Shown here one piece after another: positions 51,246 to 60,563 of a DNA stretch of 64,000 nucleotides. Under the pieces are notes generated by a model. The model had not been told where the DNA came from. It saw nothing but the letters and a program-made list of their open reading frames with translations, and ran no database searches. Numbering within the stretch: position 1 is the stretch's first letter; each line of letters opens with the position of its first letter. The translations under genes and the position numbers were made by a program. This DNA is from Chitinophagaceae bacterium (lineage in GTDB: Bacteria; Bacteroidota; Bacteroidia; Chitinophagales; Chitinophagaceae): positions 24,436 to 88,435 of the forward strand of contig JAFMJI010000009.1 of NCBI GenBank assembly GCA_017853575.1. The letters are read 5' to 3'.

Positions 51246-54200
51246 ATGAAAAAAAAGTACGTTCTACTCATTTTTATAATCTTCCTCGGAACCTTTGGAT
51301 GCAAGCAAGAGAATACACTTTTCAAGCTTGTCAATAAAGATCAATCCGGACTCGATTTTTCTAACACCATCATCATCAATGATTCTATCAACATCCTTGA
51401 TAATGAATTTACCTACAATGGTGCAGGTGTTGCTGTAGGCGATCTGAATGGCGATGCTCTTCAAGACATTTATTTCTGTGGCAATCAGGTTGATAATAAA
51501 CTATATATAAATAAAGGGGATTTAAAGTTCCAAGAAGTCACTGCTGTTGCAAACGCACAGAAATACAAAGGACAATGGTCATCTGGTGTAACATTTGTTG
51601 ATATCAACAGCGATGGTAAACAAGATATCTATGTATGTAACACCATGATACACGACAGCACCATGTTGCGTGATCTGCTTTTTATCAATCAGGGAAATGA
51701 CAAAGAGGGCATCCCCCATTTTAAGGAAATGGGATTGGAATATGGAATCAAAGACAATACCCATAATTCTATTTCTACATTCTTCGATTATGATTTAGAT
51801 GGTGATTTGGATTTGTTCGTTGCTGTAAATTTTATAGATCAACAATACCCTAATCAGTTTATCACCAAAATACCAGATGGCAGCTCTCCTACGCGCGATC
51901 TTCTTTTTAGAAATGATTACGATAGCAGCCTCGGGCATGCTGTTTTCACAGATGTTTCACTGCCTGCTGGCATCATCTGGGGAGGGTATAGCCATTCCTC
52001 TCTGATTCACGATTTCAACAATGATCATTATCCAGATATATATGTTGCTAATGATTATCTAACAAATGATTTACTCTATATCAATAATCATGATGGAACA
52101 TTCACCAACAAAATTGCAGATATTTTTAAACATCAATCCTATTCTTCCATGGGAAGTGATCTGGCAGATATAAACAATGATGGTCAACCTGATCTCTTTA
52201 CCGTTGAAATGCTTCCTGCAGACAATAAACGGAAGAAGGTAAACATGAATGCAAATAATTACAACCATTATCTATTTACCGATCAATATAAATATGAATA
52301 CCAATTTGTAAGAAACACCTTCCAACTGTATCAAGGCATCAATCCAAAAACTGGATTGCCCTTGTTTAGCGATATCGCATTCATTGCAGGTGTTGAAGCA
52401 ACCGACTGGAGCTGGTCTCCGCTGTTGGCTGATTTTGACAACGATGGCTATAGAGACTTATTGATCACCAACGGATTTCCAAGAGATATCATCGATCATG
52501 ATTTTGGAGCATTCAGAAGCAGCATCAGCAGCTCACTTATTACACGTGCTGAATTGCTTAACATGATTCCAGAAGTGAAGATTCCTAATTTCATTTTCAA
52601 AAACGAAAAGAATATTAAGTTTTCCGATAAATCAAAAGAATGGGGCATCAGCCTCCCAAGTTTTACAAACGGAACGGCGTATGCTGATTTAGACAATGAT
52701 GGAGACTTGGATATTGTGACGAACAATATCAATGATCCAGCTTTTCTATTTGAAAATACACTGATTAAAAAAGAGAAAAAACAAAATGAAGTTCAAAACC
52801 ATTATTTAAGAATTCAACTAAATGGCACTTTACAAAATTCAAATGCATTCGGAACAAGAGTAAAAATCTGGTATAAGGATCAACAACAGATTTCGGAGGA
52901 AGCATGTGTTAGAGGGTATCTATCCAAATCTGAAAGTACACTTCATTTTGGATTGGGGTCATTTGACAAAATTGATTCCCTTCGCGTATTTTGGCCTGAT
53001 CAGCATACTCAAAAACTGGCGAATATAAAAGCAGACCAAACTATTACACTGGAATATAAAAATGCATCAGGAATATATTCTGAACCCACACATGAAATAA
53101 AAACATTGTTCAAATCGGTTGATCCTACTTCATTGGGGATTGATTATGTGCATGAAGAAAATGATTATATCGATTTCAATGTTCAAAAGACTTTGCCACA
53201 TAAATTTTCACAATATGGTCCGGCAATTGCTGTGGGGGATGTTAATGGTGATGGATTGGACGATATGGTTCTTGGTAGCTCCAGTCGCTTTCAGGGTCCA
53301 ACCCTGTTGTGCCAGCAAATAAATGGGCACTTCATTAAAAAAATACTTCCTTTTAAAATTTCTGATTTGATGAAGGAAGAAGACATGGGATTATTGCTCT
53401 TTGATGCTGATGGTGATGGCGACAATGATCTCTATGTTGTAAGAGGAAGCAATCAACATGATGCCGGTTCTCCTTTGTACCAAGATATCATTTGTGAAAA
53501 TGATGGGAAGGGAAATTTTAAAATTGTTTCATCAGCACTACCAGTTTTTACTTCATCCGGACAAAATGTAAAGGCTGCTGATATCGACAACGATGGAGAT
53601 CTTGATTTATTTGTGGGAGCAAGGGTTGAGACGAAATCATATCCAAAAGCAGGTGAATCTTTTTTATTGAGAAACGATTCACAAAAAGGAAATATAAAAT
53701 TCACCAATGTTACCCATCAGTGGAACAAGGAGCTTGCAAGAATTGGATTGGTCAGTGATGCACTGTGGACTGATTTTGACAATGACAATAAAGTTGATTT
53801 GATGATTGCAGGCGAATGGATGCCATTGACATTCTTCAAAAACACAGGAAGCAGCCTTGTAAAAATCAATCCTGGAGAAGAGATTTCAAATGCTTCAGGA
53901 TGGTGGAACAGCCTATCTGCAGGGGATTTGGACAATGATGGTGATATGGATTATGTAGCTGGGAATTTCGGTTTGAATCAATATTTTAAATGTTCTTCCG
54001 GTGAGCCCTTGAGTATTTATGCAAAGGATTTTGATCAAAATGGTTCCTATGACCCATTTATTTCTTGTTTTTTCCCAGACTCAACAGGTAAAAAACATGA
54101 ATATTTTTTCCACACCAAAGACGATATGCAAAAACAACTGATTTTGATCAGGAAAAAATATGAGCATTATGCCGACTTTGGGCGTGCAACCGTTAAGGAC

Positions 54201-54818
54201 GTATTTACGCCGGAAGAAATGAAAGGAGTGCAAAAGCTGACTGCTAATTTTATGAAATCGGTTTGGATAGAAAACCTTGGCGGAGGTAAATTCACAATGC
54301 ACGAACTACCCAATGAAGCTCAATTTGCACCGCTATATGGAATGCAGTGTCTTGATGTTAATCATGATAGTAATCTCGATATAGCCTTGGTTGGGAACGA
54401 CTTTGGAATGGAGACGGGCCAAGGCAGGGCTGATGCATTCAATGGATTGGTATTGATCAATCATGGTAAGAAAGGATTCAATCCATTATCATTTGAACAA
54501 TCAGGTTTCTTTGTACCAGGCGATGCGAGAGCACTAGCAACAATTCAAATAAAAGATCAGCAATACCTTGTTTCTACTGAGAATAGAAAGCCTCTGAGTT
54601 TATTTGCATATTCAAATGCAGCATCCAAAACAGATGTATTGAAAAATGATGAGGCTTATGCCATCATCGAACTTTCAAATCACAAAAAACAAAAAGTAGA
54701 ATTCTCTTGGGGCTCAACATTTTTATCACAATCCAGTAGAAAATGGTTGTTGCCACAGCACAGTTCAATTAAAATATACAATCAAAAGGGAAGCCTTTCC
54801 AGAACTATACAACCTTGA
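51246..54818 (+). CDS. VCBS/FG-GAP repeat lipoprotein with UnbV (ASPIC) domain
   Basis: 1190 residues, large. A type II signal ends GTFGC (Cys19). Many Asp-rich FG-GAP/VCBS repeats with calcium-binding loops (GVAVGDLNGDALQDIYF, DYDLDGDLDLFVA, DLDNDGDLDIVTNN) form two propeller-like halves. Between them, at about residues 520-605, is an ASPIC/UnbV domain (NAFGTRVKIWYKD, LHFGLG). Such CRTAC1-like proteins often follow SusCD pairs in Bacteroidota; their role is not established, possibly surface binding. The next gene starts 3 bp later. Confidence 0.9.
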   Translation: MKKKYVLLIFIIFLGTFGCKQENTLFKLVNKDQSGLDFSNTIIINDSINILDNEFTYNGAGVAVGDLNGDALQDIYFCGNQVDNKLYINKGDLKFQEVTAVANAQKYKGQWSSGVTFVDINSDGKQDIYVCNTMIHDSTMLRDLLFINQGNDKEGIPHFKEMGLEYGIKDNTHNSISTFFDYDLDGDLDLFVAVNFIDQQYPNQFITKIPDGSSPTRDLLFRNDYDSSLGHAVFTDVSLPAGIIWGGYSHSSLIHDFNNDHYPDIYVANDYLTNDLLYINNHDGTFTNKIADIFKHQSYSSMGSDLADINNDGQPDLFTVEMLPADNKRKKVNMNANNYNHYLFTDQYKYEYQFVRNTFQLYQGINPKTGLPLFSDIAFIAGVEATDWSWSPLLADFDNDGYRDLLITNGFPRDIIDHDFGAFRSSISSSLITRAELLNMIPEVKIPNFIFKNEKNIKFSDKSKEWGISLPSFTNGTAYADLDNDGDLDIVTNNINDPAFLFENTLIKKEKKQNEVQNHYLRIQLNGTLQNSNAFGTRVKIWYKDQQQISEEACVRGYLSKSESTLHFGLGSFDKIDSLRVFWPDQHTQKLANIKADQTITLEYKNASGIYSEPTHEIKTLFKSVDPTSLGIDYVHEENDYIDFNVQKTLPHKFSQYGPAIAVGDVNGDGLDDMVLGSSSRFQGPTLLCQQINGHFIKKILPFKISDLMKEEDMGLLLFDADGDGDNDLYVVRGSNQHDAGSPLYQDIICENDGKGNFKIVSSALPVFTSSGQNVKAADIDNDGDLDLFVGARVETKSYPKAGESFLLRNDSQKGNIKFTNVTHQWNKELARIGLVSDALWTDFDNDNKVDLMIAGEWMPLTFFKNTGSSLVKINPGEEISNASGWWNSLSAGDLDNDGDMDYVAGNFGLNQYFKCSSGEPLSIYAKDFDQNGSYDPFISCFFPDSTGKKHEYFFHTKDDMQKQLILIRKKYEHYADFGRATVKDVFTPEEMKGVQKLTANFMKSVWIENLGGGKFTMHELPNEAQFAPLYGMQCLDVNHDSNLDIALVGNDFGMETGQGRADAFNGLVLINHGKKGFNPLSFEQSGFFVPGDARALATIQIKDQQYLVSTENRKPLSLFAYSNAASKTDVLKNDEAYAIIELSNHKKQKVEFSWGSTFLSQSSRKWLLPQHSSIKIYNQKGSLSRTIQP

Positions 54819-54821
54819 TAA

Positions 54822-56138
54822 ATGAAAATTCAAAAAATTCGACTATCACTTTTGCTCCTGTGTTTATTGATGATTTCATGTAATTCAAATAACAGCACAT
54901 CAACTCTTTCCAATCAGGAACTTCCTCATCAACTGGTTAAAAAATTAACTGATATCATTGTGGTTGATATTTTCACTCCACCTGTTGCCAGCAGAATTTA
55001 TGCCAATTGTTCTTTGGCCATGTATGAGGCATTGAGATTTGAAGATAAAAATTCAACATCGATCACATCAAAACTAAAAGGGTTTGATCCCATGCCTGTT
55101 CCACTAGAAAAGGTTACTTATAATTATTCAATTGCAGCTATTCAGGCATTTTGTGAAACGGCAAAGAAGGTTACATTTTCAGCACCTGAAATTTCTGCTT
55201 ATCAGGATTCTTTGATAAAAATCTATGGCGCAGATATGAAACAGGATGTAATTGACAGTTCAATTGCATTCGGACAGAGAGTTGCAGATGTTGTAGCCAA
55301 GCGATTGGGAAAAGACAACTATAAGGAAACCCGTGGCATGGAGCGTTTCGAAGTAAAGACAACTGATCAAACACGTTGGGTTCCCACTGCACCAGATTAT
55401 GCAGATGGATTGGAGCCTTATTGGTCAAAAATGTTGACCATGGGACTTGATAGTTCCAATCAAATCGAAGCAGATCCGTTTCCTGCATACAGTGCTGATA
55501 AAAATTCTCCATTTTATAAGGAGATGAAAGAAGTATATGATATTTCAAAGAACATGACAGATGAGCAAGTTGATATTGCATTGTTTTGGGATGACAATCC
55601 ATTTGTTTCTAAGCATAAAGGTCATGTGATGTTTCAAGATAAAAAAATGACACCGGGTGGACATTGGATGGCAATAACTGCAAAGGCTTGTAAGATGAGT
55701 AATGCAAATGCAGTTAAAAGTTCCAAAGCGTATGCTTATACATCTGTAGGGTTATATGATGCGTTTATCTCATGCTGGTATGTGAAATATAAGACTGTGA
55801 GAATTCGCCCCCAGAGCGCCATTCAAAGACTGATAGATGAACAATGGATTTCATATATACAAACTCCTCCTTTTCCAGAATATACTTCAGGACACAGTAC
55901 CATTTCTGCATCTGCTGCTGAAATGTTGACTCATTTATTTGGTGATAATATTGCATTCACTGATTCATCTGAGCATGAGTACAATTTACCAGTGCGATCA
56001 TTCAAATCTTTCCGACAGGCTGCAGAAGAAGCATCTATAAGCAGGGTGTATGGCACCATTCACTACCGATCTGGTTGTGAAAACGGAAATAAACAAGGAA
56101 AAAAAGTTGCAGAAGCTATTCTGACCAAACTAAACTGA
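54822..56138 (+). CDS. Vanadium-dependent haloperoxidase / PAP2-type lipoprotein
   Basis: 438 residues with a type II signal ending LMISC (Cys20). The C-terminal PAP2-like active site is present: YKTVRIRPQSAI (Lys and Arg), YTSGHSTISASAAE (Ser-Gly-His) and RVYGTIHYRSG with the His that would ligate vanadate. These residues are shared by vanadium haloperoxidases and PAP2 phosphatases, so the reaction is uncertain. It follows the VCBS/UnbV gene by 3 bp, and this pair is recurrent in Bacteroidota. It converges on the MerC-like gene. Confidence 0.88.
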   Translation: MKIQKIRLSLLLLCLLMISCNSNNSTSTLSNQELPHQLVKKLTDIIVVDIFTPPVASRIYANCSLAMYEALRFEDKNSTSITSKLKGFDPMPVPLEKVTYNYSIAAIQAFCETAKKVTFSAPEISAYQDSLIKIYGADMKQDVIDSSIAFGQRVADVVAKRLGKDNYKETRGMERFEVKTTDQTRWVPTAPDYADGLEPYWSKMLTMGLDSSNQIEADPFPAYSADKNSPFYKEMKEVYDISKNMTDEQVDIALFWDDNPFVSKHKGHVMFQDKKMTPGGHWMAITAKACKMSNANAVKSSKAYAYTSVGLYDAFISCWYVKYKTVRIRPQSAIQRLIDEQWISYIQTPPFPEYTSGHSTISASAAEMLTHLFGDNIAFTDSSEHEYNLPVRSFKSFRQAAEEASISRVYGTIHYRSGCENGNKQGKKVAEAILTKLN

Positions 56139-56528
56139 TTAGTGATTACAGTCTTCCGTATGACAGTGATTTGCTTTTCTACAATTTAAGTAGTTGAGTG
56201 TATGTGCTGCAACAATAAGCGTGATTGCAGGGATCAGAAAAATTAATGTATAGTTCTCCATTGACTGTTTCATCAACAATAAGATAATTCCAATGGAGAA
56301 CAAGATTACAGGAGATTTCTTGTGATGATGTCTTTTAAATCCATGGCGTAGAGAATAGAGGCCTATCGCAGCAGCCAATAAGATCATCCCAAATTCAAAA
56401 GCAGTGTTTTTGATGATGTTAATACCAAAAATGGGAAGGCTTGTCATTATAAGCGGTAATACAGCACAGTGTATCGCACAAGCAATAGAAGCTGCAATTC
56501 CCAGGGCATCATAATTTATCTTAAACAT
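56139..56528 (-). CDS. MerC-domain membrane protein
   Basis: 129 residues with about four membrane segments. The MerC signature CAIHC (17-21) lies in the first segment. The C-terminus is rich in Cys and His (CRKANHCHTEDCNH), suggesting metal binding. MerC transports mercury in mercury-resistance operons, but MerC-domain proteins in Bacteroidota often sit with Fur-family regulators and may handle zinc. It is divergent from the SCO-Fur operon; a perfect inverted repeat lies between them. Confidence 0.85.
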   Translation of the reverse strand: MFKINYDALGIAASIACAIHCAVLPLIMTSLPIFGINIIKNTAFEFGMILLAAAIGLYSLRHGFKRHHHKKSPVILFSIGIILLLMKQSMENYTLIFLIPAITLIVAAHTLNYLNCRKANHCHTEDCNH

Positions 56529-56553
56529 ATGCGAACAGCAAATTTAAACATTT

Positions 56554-56568
56554 TGCAACAAAGTTGCA
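56554..56568. promoter_or_regulatory. Putative Fur/Zur operator
   Basis: TGCAACAAAGTTGCA is a perfect inverted repeat (6-bp arms, 3-bp centre). It lies between the -7 elements of the divergent merC-like gene (TAAATTTG on the minus strand, 56539-56546) and the SCO-Fur operon (TACATTTG, 56583-56590), so one repressor could block both. The Fur-family gene at 57214 is the likely regulator. Confidence 0.6.
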
Positions 56569-56582
56569 TTCTTTCTTTATCC

Positions 56583-56590
56583 TACATTTG
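56583..56590 (+). promoter_or_regulatory. -7 promoter element of the SCO-Fur operon
   Basis: TACATTTG matches TAnnTTTG exactly. Start near 56597 gives a 15-base leader before 56612. The upstream inverted repeat lies over the -33 region. Confidence 0.5.
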
Positions 56591-56611
56591 TATTGAAACA
56601 GGCTCTTAACA

Positions 56612-57217
56612 ATGAACAAGAAATTAATTCGCTATCTCGTTTTTTTTGCAGTCCTTCTGCTTGCATTCTACAGTGCATTGGTATATTTTACTGATTTTGA
56701 AAAAGTAAAGCTGCCTGTCATCAACGCAGTTCAAGCATTCAGTTTTACAAGACATGATGGAAAACAGGTTTCCCAATCGGATGTTAAAAACAGGGTTTAT
56801 GTTGCAGAGTACTTTTTTACAACCTGCAAAGGGATTTGTCCTAAGATGAATAAAAACATGAAGGAAATATACGCAGCATATAAGTCTGATCCTGAATTTT
56901 TGATCATATCACATACAGTCAATCCTGAAACAGATTCAATACCAGTATTGAAGCATTATGCAGATTCATTAGGTGCTCAAACAGACAATTGGTGGTTTGT
57001 TACCGGATCAAAAGAGTCTTTGTATAAAACTGCGAGAGAAAGTTATTTGCTTGATGATCCTAAAAATAGTTCCATCAATATCAATGAACAGTTTTTACAT
57101 ACTCAATTTTTTACTTTGGTTGATAAACAAGGACGTGTAAGAGGAATTTATGATGGTATTAAAAAAGATGAGGTGAAGCAATTACTGATCGACATCAAAG
57201 AATTATTGGCAGAATGA
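56612..57217 (+). CDS. SCO1/SenC family copper-chaperone-like protein
   Basis: 201 residues with an N-terminal membrane anchor (about 7-26). The thioredoxin-like fold carries TCKGICP (Cys72, Cys76) and the distal His163 in FLHTQFF, the copper-binding set of SCO proteins. They deliver copper to cytochrome oxidase or act as thiol oxidoreductases. The gene overlaps the Fur-family gene by 4 bp. Confidence 0.92.
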   Translation: MNKKLIRYLVFFAVLLLAFYSALVYFTDFEKVKLPVINAVQAFSFTRHDGKQVSQSDVKNRVYVAEYFFTTCKGICPKMNKNMKEIYAAYKSDPEFLIISHTVNPETDSIPVLKHYADSLGAQTDNWWFVTGSKESLYKTARESYLLDDPKNSSININEQFLHTQFFTLVDKQGRVRGIYDGIKKDEVKQLLIDIKELLAE

Positions 57218-57633
57218 AAAAATCTAGCGAAGAAATATTAAAATCAAGTGCACTGAGTTTAACAGCAGGTCGAAAAACAATCTTAGATATTTTTCTTTCT
57301 TCTCCTAATGCATTAGCTCATCAAGACATAGAAACAATATGCAAGGAGAAATATGATCGGGTAACGATATACAGAACTCTTCAGACTTTTCTTGAGAAAG
57401 GGATCATACACACCATTCCTTCATCAGATAATATTACAAGGTATGCATTGTGCAATGATGATTGTATTGTAACTGGGCATCATCATGATAATCATGTACA
57501 TTTTACGTGTGATACTTGTGGTAAAACAATTTGTTTGGATGAAACGGAAGTTCCATCTGTTCATCTTCCAAAAGGATTTCGTGCACATCAAATCAATATG
57601 ATCGTTTCTGGTGTTTGTAAATCATGTGCATAA
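57214..57633 (+). CDS. Fur-family transcriptional regulator (Zur-like)
   Basis: 139 residues. The winged helix includes HQDIETICKEKYDRVTIYRTLQTFLEKG. A His-rich sensor stretch, HHHDNHVHF (89-97), and two CxxC pairs (Cys99/102, Cys135/138) provide regulatory and structural zinc sites. Members repress metal-uptake genes when metal is bound. The overlap with the SCO gene and the shared divergent operator suggest that it controls this cluster. Zinc is the most likely metal, by inference. Confidence 0.9.
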   Translation: MKKSSEEILKSSALSLTAGRKTILDIFLSSPNALAHQDIETICKEKYDRVTIYRTLQTFLEKGIIHTIPSSDNITRYALCNDDCIVTGHHHDNHVHFTCDTCGKTICLDETEVPSVHLPKGFRAHQINMIVSGVCKSCA

Positions 57634-57637
57634 AATA

Positions 57638-57661
57638 GCCCCGATGTAGAAACACCGGGGC
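57638..57661. terminator. Hairpin after the Fur-family gene
   Basis: Stem GCCCCG/CGGGGC (57638-57643 with 57656-57661) without a clear T tract; a second, weaker hairpin (TGCTAT/ATAGCA) lies at 57711-57729. Probably a weak terminator between convergent genes. Confidence 0.5.
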
Positions 57662-57748
57662 ATTCGTTAAGGCTCTGATTAGTAGCAAGACAAATATAGA
57701 TCAGTTAAAGTGCTATTATTGATATAGCAATATGATTTTAGACACTAC

Positions 57749-59467
57749 TTATAAACTTTCTAATTCTTTTTTAATAAAACGCATTAATCTACTGATGCCC
57801 TTTGAATCAAAAACAATTTCAATTCCTGCACTTTTATAAAGTGACGGAAGTGTTTTTGTTCCACCTAAACTGAGTGCTTTGATATAATTTTCTACACTTT
57901 GTTTAGGGTTTTCCTTGTATTGCATCCACATTCCTATTGCACCTAATTGAGCAATTCCATATTCAATGTAATAAAATGGAACTTCAAATAAGTGAAGTTG
58001 TTTTTGCCAACTGTAGGATCTGTAATCGTCAAGTCCAGTGAAATCAATGCTTTCAGCGCTGAACTCGTTTAATATTTCCAACCATTTTACTCTTCTCTCT
58101 TCTATAGTATGAGTTGGATGCTCATAAATCCAGTGTTGAAATTTATCAATCGTCGCAATCCAAGGAAAAATCGTAATCACTCTTTCCAACTGATGCCTTT
58201 TGGCTCTACTCATTTCTTTTTCGTCTTTGAAAAACACTTGCCAATGATCCATGGTGAATAATTCCATAGACATGCTGGCTACTTCTGCCATTTCAGTTGG
58301 GTATTCTTTAAATCCAGTTAGTTCAAGTGGATGTGAAAGAAAAGAGTGGATTGCATGTCCTCCTTCATGAACCATTGTAGTAAGGTCAGACATTTGAGAA
58401 GCAGCATTCATAAAAATGAACGGAGCACCACTTTCTGCAAGTGGCATGTTGTACCCACCAGGTGCTTTTCCTTTTCTGCTGTCAAGATCAAGATGATTCA
58501 ATGATTCCATCTTTCTCAGACAATCTCCAAAGAATGGATTCAATTGATCAAAACATTGAATTGTTTTCTGCAATAAATCTTTCCCATCCGTGAAAGGTCG
58601 CAATGGTTCAACCCCTTCCGGTTCTGCTTCAGTATCCCATGGACGCATTGTATCAATCTTCAATCTTTTTTTCTGTACTGCATATATTTCATCCACCAAT
58701 GGCAATACCTCTGTTTTGACAGCTTCATGAAAATTGAAACAATCTTCAGGTGTGTAATCAAAGCGACCCATTTCTGAAAATTTATAGTCGCGGTAATTCT
58801 CGAATCCTGCATTCACTGCTATTTGATGTCTCAGTCCAATTAGTTTTGAATAGAGTTCATTCAAAGGTTCTTTATCAACCAATCTTCTCTCAGCAATTTT
58901 TCTGTATACTGTTTCTCGCAATCTGCGATCTGCATTTTCCAAAAACTTTCCAGCTTGTTGTAATGTATATTCATTCCCATCCTGTTCAATCGTCATCTTA
59001 CCTGCAATCATTCCATATTGCTGTTGTAAAACACTCGCTTCTGCTTGAAGTGGAATGTTTTCCTCTCTGAAAAGATCAATGCTTTTTTTGATGGATCTTA
59101 TATAGGTAAAATACTTTTCTTGATCCAACTCTTTGGTGAATGGACAATTGACCAACTTCTTGTTGAGCAAGTCTGCGTAGGGTTGAATTTTGGGTTGAAT
59201 TTCTAAGAAGAAAAAATTAAATGATTCCTCCAATGATTTGTTTTCTGTGTCACAGGTCATTCGAACCTGTCGCCAGCAAGCATCTTCTGAAATAAATGCT
59301 TCGAGTTCGCTGAGATCTTTCAACCAGTTTTCGAGGGATGCTTTGCTGTCAAGCACTCTATCACGTAATTCAATAAAATATGGCTCTACTGTTTGCCAAT
59401 CCTTTAACTCAAATACTTTTGGTAAGAAACTGTGTGGTAGTTTCTCGATGTTTGCTGAGTATTCCAT
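57749..59467 (-). CDS. M3 family oligoendopeptidase (PepF-like)
   Basis: 572 residues, normal length. The zinc motif HEGGHAIH is at about residue 365, and a downstream EYPTEMAEVASMSMELF provides the third ligand Glu. The N-terminal helical part starts PHSFLPKVFELKDW. The enzyme is a cytosolic oligopeptidase; no signal peptide. Last gene of the polA-led minus-strand group. Confidence 0.94.
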   Translation of the reverse strand: MEYSANIEKLPHSFLPKVFELKDWQTVEPYFIELRDRVLDSKASLENWLKDLSELEAFISEDACWRQVRMTCDTENKSLEESFNFFFLEIQPKIQPYADLLNKKLVNCPFTKELDQEKYFTYIRSIKKSIDLFREENIPLQAEASVLQQQYGMIAGKMTIEQDGNEYTLQQAGKFLENADRRLRETVYRKIAERRLVDKEPLNELYSKLIGLRHQIAVNAGFENYRDYKFSEMGRFDYTPEDCFNFHEAVKTEVLPLVDEIYAVQKKRLKIDTMRPWDTEAEPEGVEPLRPFTDGKDLLQKTIQCFDQLNPFFGDCLRKMESLNHLDLDSRKGKAPGGYNMPLAESGAPFIFMNAASQMSDLTTMVHEGGHAIHSFLSHPLELTGFKEYPTEMAEVASMSMELFTMDHWQVFFKDEKEMSRAKRHQLERVITIFPWIATIDKFQHWIYEHPTHTIEERRVKWLEILNEFSAESIDFTGLDDYRSYSWQKQLHLFEVPFYYIEYGIAQLGAIGMWMQYKENPKQSVENYIKALSLGGTKTLPSLYKSAGIEIVFDSKGISRLMRFIKKELESL

Positions 59468-59482
59468 TAAAATATTTTTAAA

Positions 59483-59878
59483 CTATTCTTCAGTACTACT
59501 GAGCTTAACTTCAATACCATGTTTACTGATCACATTGAACCACTTGATCATTTTTTTCATATCACTGGTATATACTCTTTCAAAATCCATTGTTGGATAA
59601 ACTTCTTTGAAATATGCTTTGATTGCTTTATCATCTTTTTCTGATGGCAAAGGGTTGGCTGCATTTTTCATCGCTTGAAATATTTCAACCAAATTCACAT
59701 TTTCGTCAGTTGTATAAATTTCAATAGATTCCAAGTGTGAGAACTGATGTAATCTGCTCGATACAAATTTAGTTGATTGATCCTCGAGTGATTTTACAAT
59801 CGCTCCATCGTTTTTGCTGCTCACCAATTCAAATAAACCTGAAAACCCTGTAATTGAGATTAATTTATTATACTCCAT
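59483..59878 (-). CDS. DUF5606 family protein
   Basis: 131 residues, cytosolic. The N-terminus YNKLISITGFSGLFELVSSKND and the KAYFKEVYPTMDFERVYTSDMKK stretch fit DUF5606, a Bacteroidota family of unknown function. It lies 15 bp upstream of the PepF-like gene and 31 bp after the DsbA-like gene. Confidence 0.82.
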   Translation of the reverse strand: MEYNKLISITGFSGLFELVSSKNDGAIVKSLEDQSTKFVSSRLHQFSHLESIEIYTTDENVNLVEIFQAMKNAANPLPSEKDDKAIKAYFKEVYPTMDFERVYTSDMKKMIKWFNVISKHGIEVKLSSTEE

Positions 59879-59909
59879 GATTCTAGTTGAGAGCGCAATT
59901 TACGATGAA

Positions 59910-60563
59910 TTAAGCATTTTTCTCTTCATCCAGCACATTGCTGATCCGTTGTTCAATTGTCTCAAGATTAGTAAATCCTCTTGCAATCATATATAACTTC
60001 GCATCACTGACCTGTATAAAAACTGACGGAAATCCATTTATCTTCAATTGCTGTATCAATGCAAAATCATAATATGCAGCTTCCTTGTATTTTTCAGTTT
60101 TCAGCTTTTCAAAAAATTCATCTACCGGTATTTCATATTTTTCTGTCAGATGGCGGTACGCTTCAGGGTCTGTAAGGTCCCTTCCCTCATAATGAAGTGC
60201 ATATTGTAAATCACAAGCAAATTCAATTGTTCTATCTGGATGATATTCTCGAAAGACAACCATTGCAATGGCTGGCATTTCAGAGCAGGGGAACCAATCG
60301 CTTTTATCCGGATTGAAAATATGCCATAGATAATCTTCTCCAAACTTCACTCCTGTTGTTTCCTCTACATTTTTATACGCCCCTTGTATAAAATAAGCGA
60401 TGTTACTTATATGTTTGGTAGATTCAACCGGGATCATTCCTCCAGAAAGTGTTTCAAATTCAAAACGGTTTCTGTTGCGAACCCATAATTCCTTGATTAC
60501 ACTGCTAAATCCATAGCACCATCCGCAATAGGCATCATAGCAATATATAACACGTGGCCTCAT
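59910..60563 (-). CDS. DsbA-family (FrnE-like) thioredoxin-fold protein
   Basis: 217 residues with no signal peptide. The redox motif CGWC (13-16) follows an IYCYDAYCGWCYGF start, as in cytosolic DsbA/FrnE-type oxidoreductases. The helical insert and the NGFPSVFIQ cis-Pro loop fit. Its start overlaps the stop of the upstream sterol-desaturase-like gene by 4 bp. Confidence 0.9.
   Translation of the reverse strand: MRPRVIYCYDAYCGWCYGFSSVIKELWVRNRNRFEFETLSGGMIPVESTKHISNIAYFIQGAYKNVEETTGVKFGEDYLWHIFNPDKSDWFPCSEMPAIAMVVFREYHPDRTIEFACDLQYALHYEGRDLTDPEAYRHLTEKYEIPVDEFFEKLKTEKYKEAAYYDFALIQQLKINGFPSVFIQVSDAKLYMIARGFTNLETIEQRISNVLDEEKNA

Noticed and set aside
56139..56528. Mercury-resistance operon
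   Set aside because: No merA, merR, merT or merP nearby; the MerC-like gene sits with SCO and Fur-family genes instead.
58795..58815. TTC-GAA-like T-arm motif as a tRNA
   Set aside because: Lies within the PepF-like coding sequence; no cloverleaf can be drawn.
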